A DNA stretch of 22,738 nucleotides from Acetobacteraceae bacterium (GTDB lineage Bacteria; Pseudomonadota; Alphaproteobacteria; Acetobacterales; Acetobacteraceae), in the NCBI GenBank assembly GCA_947446625.1, contig CANFIE010000014.1:1-22738 (forward strand), in the 5' to 3' direction. This document shows positions 6,263 through 14,088 of the stretch, piece by piece; the first letter of the stretch is position 1, and every line of letters begins with the position of its first letter. Made by a program: the position numbers and the translations under genes. The notes beneath the pieces are model-generated. The model was not told the origin of the DNA and searched no databases. It saw nothing but the letters and a program-made list of their open reading frames with translations.

Positions 6263-8317
6263 TTAAAGACTGCCCACTGAGCGGATGCGCGCGCGCGGAT
6301 GAATCTCCTGCTGCGCCAGCACCGTGGTGGCGGGGCGGAAGCGTTCCACAATGGCGCGCACATGGCCGCGAATACCGCCCGAGCAGACCAGCACCGGCGC
6401 TTCCCCGGCATTGGCCGCCAAATCCAGCGTGTCGCGCAGCTTCAGCATGAACTCCTGCAGCCGGCTGGGCGCCATGGCCAGTTGGCGGTCCTCGGGCGGG
6501 CCGGCCAGGCTTTCGGCAAAGGCCATCTCCCATTCACTCGAAAGCGCGATGATCGGCACCGTGCCATCCAGGCCGCGAGCTGCTTCCGAGAGTTGCCGCG
6601 CCAGCCTGGCCCGCACCACGCCCAGCATGCCCGGCAGGCTGCGCTGCCCGGCGGCGCTGGCTTCCTGCACGCCTTCCAGAATGGTTGGCAGGTCACGGAT
6701 GGAAACCCGCTCGGCCAGCAGGCATTGCAGCAGCCGTTGCAGGCCGCCCAGCGTCACCTGCTGCGGCACCAAATCCGCCACCAGCTTCTGCTGGTCCTTG
6801 CCCAACTCGTCCAACAGCTTCTGGGTTTCGGCAAAGCTCAGCAGCTCGGCCATGTTCTCCCGCACCAATTCGGTCAGGTGAGTCGCCACCACGCCGGGGC
6901 AGTCCACCACCGTGCAGCCGCGGGCCAGAGCTTCCTCGCGCAGCGCTTCCTCCACCCATAGCGCCGGCAGGCCGAAGGTGGGTTCGGTGGTGCGTTCCCC
7001 GGCGATGGCCGGCGTATTGCCGGAAGGATCAATCGCCAGCAGCCGTGTGGGCCGCAGCGTGCCGCGTCCGGCCTCAATTTCCTTCACCCGCAGCACATAG
7101 GTGTCGGGCGGTAGCTCCATATTGTCCTGAATGCGGACGCTGGGCAGCACGAAGCCCATATCCTGCGCCATGCTCCGCCGCAGCGCTTTTATTTGCTCGG
7201 TCAGCTTTGGCGCATCGCCGGCGGCCAGGGAGAGCAGGCCGTAGCCCAGTTCCAGCCGCAGCAGGTCCATCCGCAGCGTATCAGCAATCGGTGCTTCGCC
7301 GACGGGTGCGGGCGGCGGCTCTGGCGCATTCACCCGCGCAGCCTCGGCCTTGCGCTTGCCCCAGGCTGCCGCGCCCACACCACCCGCCAGCGCGAAGAAG
7401 GGCAGGAAGGGCATGCCCGGCAGCAGCGCCATCACCCCCGCCGCCCCGGCCGCCATGCCCAGCGGCTTCCAGCCCCCCGCCATCTGCCGGAGCATGGCCT
7501 GATCGGCGGTGCCCTCGCCATGGCCTTTGGTGACCACAATGCCGGCGGCGACGGAAACCAGCAGCGCCGGAATCTGGCTCACCAGCCCGTCACCCACCGT
7601 CAGCGCCGAAAATGTCGTCGCCGCCTCGCCAATGCCCAGCCCCTGGCGGCCAATGCCAATGGCCAGCCCGCCCAGCAGGTTGATGAAAGTGATGATCAGC
7701 CCGGCAATTGCATCGCCGCGCACGAACTTGGCCGCGCCATCCATGGCGCCGTGAAAGGCGCTCTCCTCCTCCAACTCGCGCCGCCGCTTGCGGGCGGCAT
7801 TCTCGTCAATCAACCCAGCCGAGAGATCGGCGTCGATCGCCATCTGCTTGCCCGGCATGGCATCCAGGCTGAAGCGCGCCGCCACTTCCGCGATGCGGCC
7901 GCTGCCCTTGGTGATGACCATGAAGTTGATGACGAGCAGAATGGCAAACACGATGAGGCCAACGACAACATCGCCGCCCATGAGAAAGCCGCCAAAGGCC
8001 TGCACCACATGCCCGGCGGCCTGCGGCCCCTCATGCCCATGGGTCAAAATGATGCGCGTGGTCGCCACGTTCAGCGCCAGGCGCAGCAGCGTTGTCAGCA
8101 GCAAAATCTGCGGAAAGCTGGTGAAGTCCAGCGGCCGTTCCAGGAAAAGCGCCACCATCAGAATCAACACCGAGGCGGTGATGGACAGCGCCAGCCCCAT
8201 ATCCAGCAGCAGCGGTGGCAGCGGCACCACCAGCACCGAAAGCAGCATGGTAACGCCGAAGGCCAGCGCCACATCGCTGCCCGGCTTTGCCCGCGCCAGC
8301 CAGCCCGGCAGCACCAT
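6263..8317 (-). CDS. flhA: Flagellar export gate protein FlhA
   Basis: FlhA is the large inner-membrane component of the flagellar type III export gate; its cytoplasmic domain docks chaperone-substrate complexes. The 684-residue product has several transmembrane helices in about residues 15-320. The conserved FHIPEP-family stretch RLALNVATTRIIL is followed by an ARFSLDAMPGKQMAIDADL loop. Residues from about 345 to the end form the soluble domain. The length is typical. The start is ATG at 8317, 3 nt after the flbD stop. It sits in the operon between flbD and flhF, so export-gate synthesis is tied to MS-ring and switch genes. Confidence 0.97.
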   Translation of the reverse strand: MVLPGWLARAKPGSDVALAFGVTMLLSVLVVPLPPLLLDMGLALSITASVLILMVALFLERPLDFTSFPQILLLTTLLRLALNVATTRIILTHGHEGPQAAGHVVQAFGGFLMGGDVVVGLIVFAILLVINFMVITKGSGRIAEVAARFSLDAMPGKQMAIDADLSAGLIDENAARKRRRELEEESAFHGAMDGAAKFVRGDAIAGLIITFINLLGGLAIGIGRQGLGIGEAATTFSALTVGDGLVSQIPALLVSVAAGIVVTKGHGEGTADQAMLRQMAGGWKPLGMAAGAAGVMALLPGMPFLPFFALAGGVGAAAWGKRKAEAARVNAPEPPPAPVGEAPIADTLRMDLLRLELGYGLLSLAAGDAPKLTEQIKALRRSMAQDMGFVLPSVRIQDNMELPPDTYVLRVKEIEAGRGTLRPTRLLAIDPSGNTPAIAGERTTEPTFGLPALWVEEALREEALARGCTVVDCPGVVATHLTELVRENMAELLSFAETQKLLDELGKDQQKLVADLVPQQVTLGGLQRLLQCLLAERVSIRDLPTILEGVQEASAAGQRSLPGMLGVVRARLARQLSEAARGLDGTVPIIALSSEWEMAFAESLAGPPEDRQLAMAPSRLQEFMLKLRDTLDLAANAGEAPVLVCSGGIRGHVRAIVERFRPATTVLAQQEIHPRARIRSVGSL

Positions 8318-8320
8318 GGG

Positions 8321-9703
8321 TCAGCCCGCGTTCTGGTAGAAGCCCGGCGGCAGCGTGGCCGGCGCCACCGGCACCGCCAGCCCCTGGGCGCGATATTCAT
8401 GCAGCTTGTTGCGCAGCGTGCGGATGGAGATGCCGAGGATCTCCGCCGCCCGGGTGCGATTGCCCAGGCAATGCGTCAGCGTTTCCAGAATCAGGTCGCG
8501 CTCCACCACCTCCACCTTCTGCCCCACCAACTGCGTCACCGGCTTTTTGTTTGCGGCCACGGCATCAGGCGCATTGGGCGCAGTGGGCAGGGCGCTGGCA
8601 TGCGGTACCACCGGCAGCTCAATCGCCTCCGCACCAATGGCGCCACCTTGGGCAAGCAGCACGGCGCGATGCAGCGTATTCTCCAACTCGCGCACATTGC
8701 CCGGCCAGGCGTGCTGCGCCAGCTTGATCCGCGCCTCGGCATTCAGCGCCCGCTTCGGCAGCCCATTGGCCTTGGCGAAGCGTCCGGCGAAATGCTCGGC
8801 CAGCGCCTGGATATCACCGGGCCTGTCGCGCAGCGGTGGAATGCGCAGCGCAATCACGTTCAGGCGGAAATACAAATCCTCCCGAAACCTCCCGGCCCGC
8901 ACTTCCTCGGCCAAGTCGCGGTTGGTGGCGGCCAGGATGCGGCAATCCACCTTCACCGGTGCGCCGCCGCCCAGCTTGTCCACCTCGCGTTCCTGAATGG
9001 CGCGCAGCAGCTTGGCCTGCAAACGCGGATCCATTTCGCCAATCTCATCCAGCAGCAGCGTGCCGCCCTCGGCCTGTTCAAACTTGCCCTTGCGCGCCGC
9101 CACCGCGCCACTGAAGGCGCCCTTTTCATGCCCGAACAACTCGCTCTCCATCAGCGTCTCGGGCAGCGCCGCGCAGTTCAGCGCCACGAAGGGACCATTG
9201 GCGCGCTTGCTCAACTTGTGAATGTGCCGCGCCAGCACTTCCTTGCCGGTGCCGCTTTCACCGCAGATCAGCACGCTTGCCTCGGCCCGCGCCACCTGCG
9301 CGGCACGTTCCAGCAGCGCCAGCATGGCGGCGTCCTGGCACACCGGCACTTCCGGCTCGCCCGCCACCGCCTGCAACATCGCCATAATGAGATCAGCATC
9401 CGGCGGCAGCGGCAGAAACTCCTTCGCCCCCGCCCGTATGGCCCGCACCGCCGCCGCCGCATCGGCGTTGCGGCCGCAGGCAATCACTGGGCAATGAATG
9501 CGTTCCTCCGCCAGCTGCGCCACCAGCCAGCCCACATCATGCACCAGGTCGCACAGCGCCAGGTCGGCGCCATCAGCGCGCAGGCGCTCCATCGCGCCGG
9601 CCACGCCATCGGCCTGCATCAGCCGGGCACCGCGCAACTGCGCCATGCGCGCCGCCTGTCCCAGCTCACCACCCAGCGAGCCGATGATGAGAACCCGCGT
9701 CAT
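8321..9703 (-). CDS. flbD: FlbD, sigma54-dependent flagellar transcription activator
   Basis: FlbD is an enhancer-binding AAA+ activator that switches on sigma54 flagellar promoters and, in Caulobacter, represses fliF. The 460-residue product has a degenerate receiver domain (about 1-115). A central AAA+ domain follows with Walker A GESGTGKE (148-155), Walker B LLLDE (216-220), and ESELFGHEKGAFSGA. A C-terminal Fis-type helix-turn-helix carries NRTRAAEILGISIRTLRNKL. The sigma54-contact motif is GAFSGA instead of GAFTGA. The receiver has an Asp at 52 but lacks the usual N-terminal acidic pair. The resemblance to Caulobacter FlbD extends through the receiver (RAGAKEFLPLPPDADLI). The ATG overlaps the fliN stop. 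Confidence 0.95.
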   Translation of the reverse strand: MTRVLIIGSLGGELGQAARMAQLRGARLMQADGVAGAMERLRADGADLALCDLVHDVGWLVAQLAEERIHCPVIACGRNADAAAAVRAIRAGAKEFLPLPPDADLIMAMLQAVAGEPEVPVCQDAAMLALLERAAQVARAEASVLICGESGTGKEVLARHIHKLSKRANGPFVALNCAALPETLMESELFGHEKGAFSGAVAARKGKFEQAEGGTLLLDEIGEMDPRLQAKLLRAIQEREVDKLGGGAPVKVDCRILAATNRDLAEEVRAGRFREDLYFRLNVIALRIPPLRDRPGDIQALAEHFAGRFAKANGLPKRALNAEARIKLAQHAWPGNVRELENTLHRAVLLAQGGAIGAEAIELPVVPHASALPTAPNAPDAVAANKKPVTQLVGQKVEVVERDLILETLTHCLGNRTRAAEILGISIRTLRNKLHEYRAQGLAVPVAPATLPPGFYQNAG

Positions 9704-10026
9704 CCGACGCGATCGGCCTTGACGATTTCCGTCATGGTCACGCCCAGCCTGTTGTCATCCACCATCACCACCTCGCCACGTGCCACCAGCCGGTTGTTGA
9801 CGTAGATATCCACCGCCTCGCCCAGTTTGCGGTCCAACTCCACCACCGCGCCGCGCCCCAGCTTCAGCAGTTGCGAAACCTGCATGGTGGCGCGGCCCAA
9901 CACCGCGCTCACCTGCACGGGAATGTCGTACACCGCCTCCAGGTCACGCGCCGAGGCACCGCCACCGCTGCGCATCTGCGCCGTATCGGCGGGGCTCACC
10001 GCTTCGAAATCGGGTGTCTCGGCCAT
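9700..10026 (-). CDS. fliN: Flagellar switch protein FliN
   Basis: FliN forms the lower C-ring of the flagellar switch with FliM and docks the export-ATPase complex. The 108-residue product has a short variable N-terminus followed by a SpoA domain (about 30-105): DIPVQVSAVLGRATMQVSQLLKLGRGAVVELDRKLGEAVDIYV is the classic FliN pattern, and the C-terminus VVMVDDNRLGVTMTEIV is also conserved. I chose the ATG at 10026 because AAGGGAG lies 6 nt upstream and the codon overlaps the fliH stop (TGATG). A GTG one codon earlier is possible. It lies between fliH and flbD, as in the Caulobacter fliF operon. Confidence 0.95.
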   Translation of the reverse strand: MAETPDFEAVSPADTAQMRSGGGASARDLEAVYDIPVQVSAVLGRATMQVSQLLKLGRGAVVELDRKLGEAVDIYVNNRLVARGEVVMVDDNRLGVTMTEIVKADRVG

Positions 10027-10676
10027 CACGGGCTCCCTTGCAGGCCAAGGGCAAGCAGCACCTCGGCAATTTTTTCGCGTTGCCGCGCCAACGCCACCGC
10101 GGCCTCACCGCCGCGCCACTGCGCCCGCGCATCACCGGGTGCCAGGCTGGCATCCTCGGTCACCTCAACGCGTGTATCGCCCAGCGCCGCAGCGCAAATT
10201 TCAGCAAGGCCCGGCGCCACGCTCAGCCGCAGCCCATGCGTCTCCACCAGCACCGGCCGCAGGCTTGCCGCCAGTAAGGTTGCTGTCTCCGCCGCCAATT
10301 TCGCGCTGGCCGCCGGCAGGCTGGCATCCAGCGCCGCCAGCAGCAATTGCGCCAATTCAATGCTCGCCGTCTCGGCCGCATGCAGTGCCGCCGCCGTCGC
10401 ATCCTCCAGCGCCCGCGCTACCGCCTGCAACGCCGTTGCCGCGCGCGCCTCCTCGGCGGCCTGCGCCTGCCGCAGCCCTTCGGCTATGCCGGCTGCATGC
10501 CCCACCGCCTCGGCCTCGGCCAGCAGCGCGGCGCGCTCCGCTTCGGCCGCCGCCTCGGCGCCACTGTCATGCGTCAGCAAGGGCGCGTCGAAATCCCGCA
10601 CCAGCAAGCCACGCCGCAATGGCGGCACCACGCCGGCCACCATCCGCCCCGGTCGATACGGCTGAAATCCCTGCAT
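10026..10676 (-). CDS. fliH: FliH/FlbE-like flagellar assembly protein
   Basis: This is probably the regulator and stator of the flagellar export ATPase FliI (called FlbE in Caulobacter). The 216-residue product is highly alanine- and glutamate-rich in about residues 38-125, consistent with a long helical segment. A short C-terminal domain follows with a GGEAAVALARQREKIAEVL helix. Sequence conservation in this family is low. The call rests on composition, length and its exact position between fliG and fliN, which matches the Caulobacter order fliF-fliG-flbE-fliN-flbD. The ATG at 10676 is one base after the fliG stop, and the stop overlaps fliN. The export ATPase gene fliI is not in the window. 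Confidence 0.78.
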   Translation of the reverse strand: MQGFQPYRPGRMVAGVVPPLRRGLLVRDFDAPLLTHDSGAEAAAEAERAALLAEAEAVGHAAGIAEGLRQAQAAEEARAATALQAVARALEDATAAALHAAETASIELAQLLLAALDASLPAASAKLAAETATLLAASLRPVLVETHGLRLSVAPGLAEICAAALGDTRVEVTEDASLAPGDARAQWRGGEAAVALARQREKIAEVLLALGLQGSP

Positions 10677-10677
10677 C

Positions 10678-11685
10678 TCAGTACACCATCTCTTCTTCGC
10701 GCCCGTCCTGCATCACAATCTGGCCCTGTGCCGCCATGTCCTTCGCCAGCACCACAATTCCGGCCTGCGCCTCGTCCACATCCTTCAGCCGCACCGGCCC
10801 GATATTGGCGATGTCGTCCTTCAACAGCTTGGCGGCGCGCTCGGTCAGGTTCTTCAGGACCAACTCGCGCAGCGCGTCGGAGGCGCCCTTCAGTGCTAGC
10901 GCCAGCTTGTCCTTCTCCACCGCCCGCAGCAGCGTTTGCAGCCCGGTGGAATCCAGCCGCTGCAAATCCTCAAAGGTGAACATCAGGCCGCGAATACGCT
11001 CGGCAGCGTCGCGGTTGCGTTCCTCCAGCGCGCCGAGAATGCGGCCTTCCGCCTGGCGGTCCAGGTTGTTGAAGATCTCGGCCATCATCTCATGCGCATC
11101 GCGCCGCTGCGCACGCGCCAGGTTCGACATGAACTCCGCCTTCAGCGTGCGCTCCACGCCATCCAGCGCTTCCTTCTGCACCGTCTCCATGCGCAGCATG
11201 CGCATCACCACTTCCATGCTGAACCCCTCGGGCAGCAGGGTCAGCACGCGGGCCGCGTGCTCCGGCCGCACCTTGGTCAGCACCACGGCCACGGTCTGCG
11301 GGTATTCATTCTTCAGGTAATTCGCCAGCACTGCCTCATTCACATTGCCCAGCTTGTCCCACATGGTACGTCCGGCGGGGCCGCGAATTTCCTCCATGAT
11401 CTGCGCCACGCGCTCGGGCGGCAGTGTCTTCAGCAACAGGCGTTCAGTGCTTTCAAAGCTGCCCACCAGCGTGCCGGCCTGGCCCATCTGCTCGGCGAAT
11501 TCGCGACACAGATCCTCCACCTGCTGTGCCGGCACGCCACCCAACTGCGCCATGGCGGCCGAGACATCGCGGATTTCATCCTCATGCATTCGTGCGAACA
11601 ACGAGGCCGCCAATTCCTCGCCCAAGGCCAGCAGCAAAGTTGCGGCCTTCTGCGGTCCGGTCAGCTTGCGCAATGTGCCGCTCAT
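10678..11685 (-). CDS. fliG: Flagellar motor switch protein FliG
   Basis: FliG links the MS ring to the C-ring and interacts with the stator to generate torque. The 335-residue product contains the N-terminal FliF-binding domain (LRKLTGPQKAATLLLALGEE). The middle domain has EYPQ at 127-130 in place of the usual EHPQ FliM-binding motif. The C-terminal torque domain contains MFTFEDLQRLDSTGLQTLLR and RAAKLLKDDIANIGPVRLKDVDEAQ. The ATG at 11685 overlaps the fliF TGA (ATGA); an upstream in-frame start would lie inside fliF and is less likely. It is the second gene of the operon. Confidence 0.97.
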   Translation of the reverse strand: MSGTLRKLTGPQKAATLLLALGEELAASLFARMHEDEIRDVSAAMAQLGGVPAQQVEDLCREFAEQMGQAGTLVGSFESTERLLLKTLPPERVAQIMEEIRGPAGRTMWDKLGNVNEAVLANYLKNEYPQTVAVVLTKVRPEHAARVLTLLPEGFSMEVVMRMLRMETVQKEALDGVERTLKAEFMSNLARAQRRDAHEMMAEIFNNLDRQAEGRILGALEERNRDAAERIRGLMFTFEDLQRLDSTGLQTLLRAVEKDKLALALKGASDALRELVLKNLTERAAKLLKDDIANIGPVRLKDVDEAQAGIVVLAKDMAAQGQIVMQDGREEEMVY

Positions 11686-13328
11686 GTCGCCTCCGCCGGC
11701 GTCAACCAACGCCGCACCACCGCCAGGGATTCATCCGGGTGCGCCGCCACCATCTCAGCCAGCGCGGCAATGGAACTGGCCTTCAACTGCCCTTCCACAT
11801 GCGCCAGCGAAACCATTTCCTCCGCACCGCTCAACTGCGGCACGCCCGGCGCACCGGGCAGCGCGGCCACGCCCGGCGCGGCGCCCGGCAACACGCCGGC
11901 CACACCCGCCGCCACCGCTTCCGCGCTCGGCAGCACGCCCTGCGGCGCCAGCGTCGCGCTCAGCCGCCCCACCATTGGCCGGCCCAGCAGCAGAATGGCG
12001 GCCAGCGCCACCAGCGCCAGCAGCGCGCTTTCCGCCAGCCGCGCCAGCATCGGCGCCGAAAGATCCATGCCCAGGAAGCTCGGCGGCGCATCGCTGCCCC
12101 CTTCGGGCGGTGCGGCGAAGCGCATGGAAACCACCTCCACCTGGTCGCCCCGCGCTTCGTTGAAGCCCACCGCGCTTTTCACCAGCGCGGTGATGCGCGC
12201 CAACTCCTCCGGTGTGCGCTCGCGCCAACGCGGCCCACCTTCCGCCGGCTCGGCAATGCCATCCACCAGCACCGCCACCGAAAGTCGCTTCACCACCGGC
12301 TGTTCGCGCAACACCGTGCGCGTGGTGCGGCCAATCTCGAAGTTGGTGGTCTCCTCCTGCTTGTTCTCGCTGCTCGCGGTGCCACCCGGCGGCGGCTCGG
12401 CGCCCGGCAGGTTGTTCGCCACCGTGGTCGGTGCCGGCTCGGCGCCGCGATTTTGCTCCTGCGTGCTCTGCGTGCTGCGCGCCACTTGGTTCTCGGGGTC
12501 GAAGCGTTCTTCCCGCGTCTCCACCCGGTCGAAATCCATCTCCACCGTGGTTTCCGCCCGCACCCGGCCCAACCCCAGCGAGCGTTCCAACATCTCCTCC
12601 ACGGCACGAGACAGCCGCACCTCCTGCGCCCGGCGCAACTCATCCTGCGTTGCTGCTACCGCCGGGCCGGTCAGCGCCTGCCCGCCACGCGCCAGCAACT
12701 CACCACGGCTGTCCACAATGCTCACCTGCTGCGCCCGCAGCCCGGGCACGCCCGTGGCCACCAGATGCAGCACCGCCTGCACACCCTCTCGATCCAGCCG
12801 CTGCGCGCCGGCCATGGTCAGCACCACGCTCGCCTGCGCTTCACTCGTTTGCCGGCTGAAGGCTTCGCGCCGCGGCAGCACCAGATGCACCCGTGCCGCG
12901 CGCACGCCCTGAATGGTGCGGATGCTGCGCGCCAACTCGCCCTCCAGCGCCCGCACGCGGTTGATGTCCTGCTGGAAGGGCGTGGTGGTCAGGCTGTCGC
13001 CACGGTCAAACAATTCCCAGCCCACCGCGCCGCCAGCAGGCAGGCCTTCACGCGCCAGCATCAGCCGCAGCCGGGGGATCTGATCCATCGGCGCCAGCAC
13101 CTGCGCGCCACCGGCGCTCAGCCGATAAGGCACGCGGGCGCGTTCCAGCGCGGCAACAACGGCGCCGGCGTCGCGGCTCTCCAACTCGCTATACAGCGGC
13201 GCCATGGCCGGTTCGCCGGCGCGCATGCCCAGCACCGCCAGCAGGCCCAGCACGGCCAACGCCACGCCGCCCATGGCCAATAGCCGCACCGGCCCCAGGG
13301 CACGCAGCCCCGCTACTATGCCGCCCAT
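11682..13328 (-). CDS. fliF: Flagellar MS-ring protein FliF
   Basis: FliF forms the inner-membrane MS ring on which the flagellar basal body is built. The 548-residue product has transmembrane helices at about 15-35 and 430-450. The ring-building domains include the typical EGELARSIRTIQGVRAARVHLVLPRR segment and LRAQQVSIVDSRGELL. A flexible Pro/Thr/Ser-rich loop near 290-330 comes before the second membrane helix. The C-terminal tail (AHPDESLAVVRRWL) is the FliG-binding helix. It is the first gene of the eight-gene minus-strand operon, and a regulatory region with CtrA-like and FlbD-like sites lies just upstream (13362-13399). The ATG is at 13328. Confidence 0.96.
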   Translation of the reverse strand: MGGIVAGLRALGPVRLLAMGGVALAVLGLLAVLGMRAGEPAMAPLYSELESRDAGAVVAALERARVPYRLSAGGAQVLAPMDQIPRLRLMLAREGLPAGGAVGWELFDRGDSLTTTPFQQDINRVRALEGELARSIRTIQGVRAARVHLVLPRREAFSRQTSEAQASVVLTMAGAQRLDREGVQAVLHLVATGVPGLRAQQVSIVDSRGELLARGGQALTGPAVAATQDELRRAQEVRLSRAVEEMLERSLGLGRVRAETTVEMDFDRVETREERFDPENQVARSTQSTQEQNRGAEPAPTTVANNLPGAEPPPGGTASSENKQEETTNFEIGRTTRTVLREQPVVKRLSVAVLVDGIAEPAEGGPRWRERTPEELARITALVKSAVGFNEARGDQVEVVSMRFAAPPEGGSDAPPSFLGMDLSAPMLARLAESALLALVALAAILLLGRPMVGRLSATLAPQGVLPSAEAVAAGVAGVLPGAAPGVAALPGAPGVPQLSGAEEMVSLAHVEGQLKASSIAALAEMVAAHPDESLAVVRRWLTPAEAT

Positions 13329-13361
13329 GTCGCCCGCCTGCGTTTTGCCGTGCCAGCCATG

Positions 13362-13399
13362 GGCAAACTTTGCCGCAGGGGGCGTTTAAGCCCGGTTAA
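13362..13399 (-). promoter_or_regulatory. fliF control region: CtrA-like site plus FlbD-type dyad
   Basis: Read on the minus strand, TTAACC-N4-TTAA (13399 to 13386) is close to the CtrA box TTAA-N7-TTAA, although the spacing here is N6. It sits about 58-71 nt before the fliF ATG. Next comes CGGC-N7-GCC (13375 to 13362), whose core GGCAAA-G-TTTGCC is a perfect dyad. The order suggests CtrA at the -35 region and a second factor over the -10 or start region. In Caulobacter, FlbD represses fliF through an ftr site at a comparable place. The site matches are direct; the assignment of factors is inferred. Confidence 0.5.
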
Positions 13400-13411
13400 G
13401 CGCGCCGAGAC

Positions 13412-14071
13412 TCAATCCACGCTCACCACTTGGTCCATCGGCACTGCGGCGCTGCCGAACATCAGGTTCAACGCATTGCCCTGGCGCTGCACGCCGGTTG
13501 CGGTGCCCATGGCAGTCGCGCTCAGCGCCACGTTGCCGCCTGCCGCACTCACGCCCTGCACGGCAAAACTGTAGCCGCCATCGGGCATCCGCCCGCCGGC
13601 ATCGTTGCGGCCATTCCAACTCCAGGTGGTGGGGGAAGTGCCCAGTGCCACGGTATCACTGCGCAGCAGCGCGCCGTTGCGGTCCAGCACGCTTACCCGC
13701 GCGGCGCTGGCAATGCCGGCCACGGGCAGCTTCAGTTCGGCGCTGCCATCCTGCAGCGGCAGCGTGCTGCCCGAAAGTTCCACCGTGCGTCCCACCAGAT
13801 TGGCGCCCGTGGTCAGCGCCTGCGCCTGTTGCAGGCTGATCAGCGCGCTGAGATTGGTGTTCATGCTGATCTGTTGTTCCACCTGGGCGAAGGAGACCAG
13901 TTGGTTGGTCATCGCTGTTGGGTCCATGGCGTTGGTTGGGTCCTGGTGCTGCAACTGTGTCGTCAGCATCTTCAGGAAGGTGTTGAAGTCCCCGGCGATG
14001 GTCTTTGATGCCGCAGCGGGCGCGCCGGCATTGGCGGCGGCGGCAGTGGCGGTGCTGGCAATGCTGGTCAT
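13412..14071 (-). CDS. flgD: Flagellar hook cap protein FlgD
   Basis: FlgD caps the growing hook and directs FlgE polymerisation outside the cell. The 219-residue product has the conserved N-terminal segment FNTFLKMLTTQLQHQDPTNAMDP (about 29-51) followed by TNQLVSFAQVEQQISMN, which define the FlgD domain. A C-terminal Ig/FlgD fold follows with WSWNGRNDAGGRMPDGGYSF. The ATG at 14071 has AAGGA about 8 nt upstream. It lies 17 nt after fliK and is probably cotranscribed from the sigma54 promoter upstream of fliK. Only 83 nt separate its stop from the fliF start. Confidence 0.96.
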   Translation of the reverse strand: MTSIASTATAAAANAGAPAAASKTIAGDFNTFLKMLTTQLQHQDPTNAMDPTAMTNQLVSFAQVEQQISMNTNLSALISLQQAQALTTGANLVGRTVELSGSTLPLQDGSAELKLPVAGIASAARVSVLDRNGALLRSDTVALGTSPTTWSWNGRNDAGGRMPDGGYSFAVQGVSAAGGNVALSATAMGTATGVQRQGNALNLMFGSAAVPMDQVVSVD

Positions 14072-14088
14072 GCGTCGCGTCCTTGGCG

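Noticed and set aside
7193..9805. A 870-codon open frame on the + strand opposite flhA and flbD
   Set aside because: It is antisense to two well-conserved genes, its translation is rich in His, Arg, Gln and Ala with no recognisable domain, and long antisense frames are expected in DNA this GC-rich.
13340..13355. TGGCACG on the minus strand upstream of fliF as a sigma54 promoter
   Set aside because: The -24 element is perfect, but the nearest downstream GC is one base too far and the -12 context (ACGC) does not match TTGC. sigma54 does not tolerate spacing changes well, and fliF is usually a CtrA/sigma70 gene.
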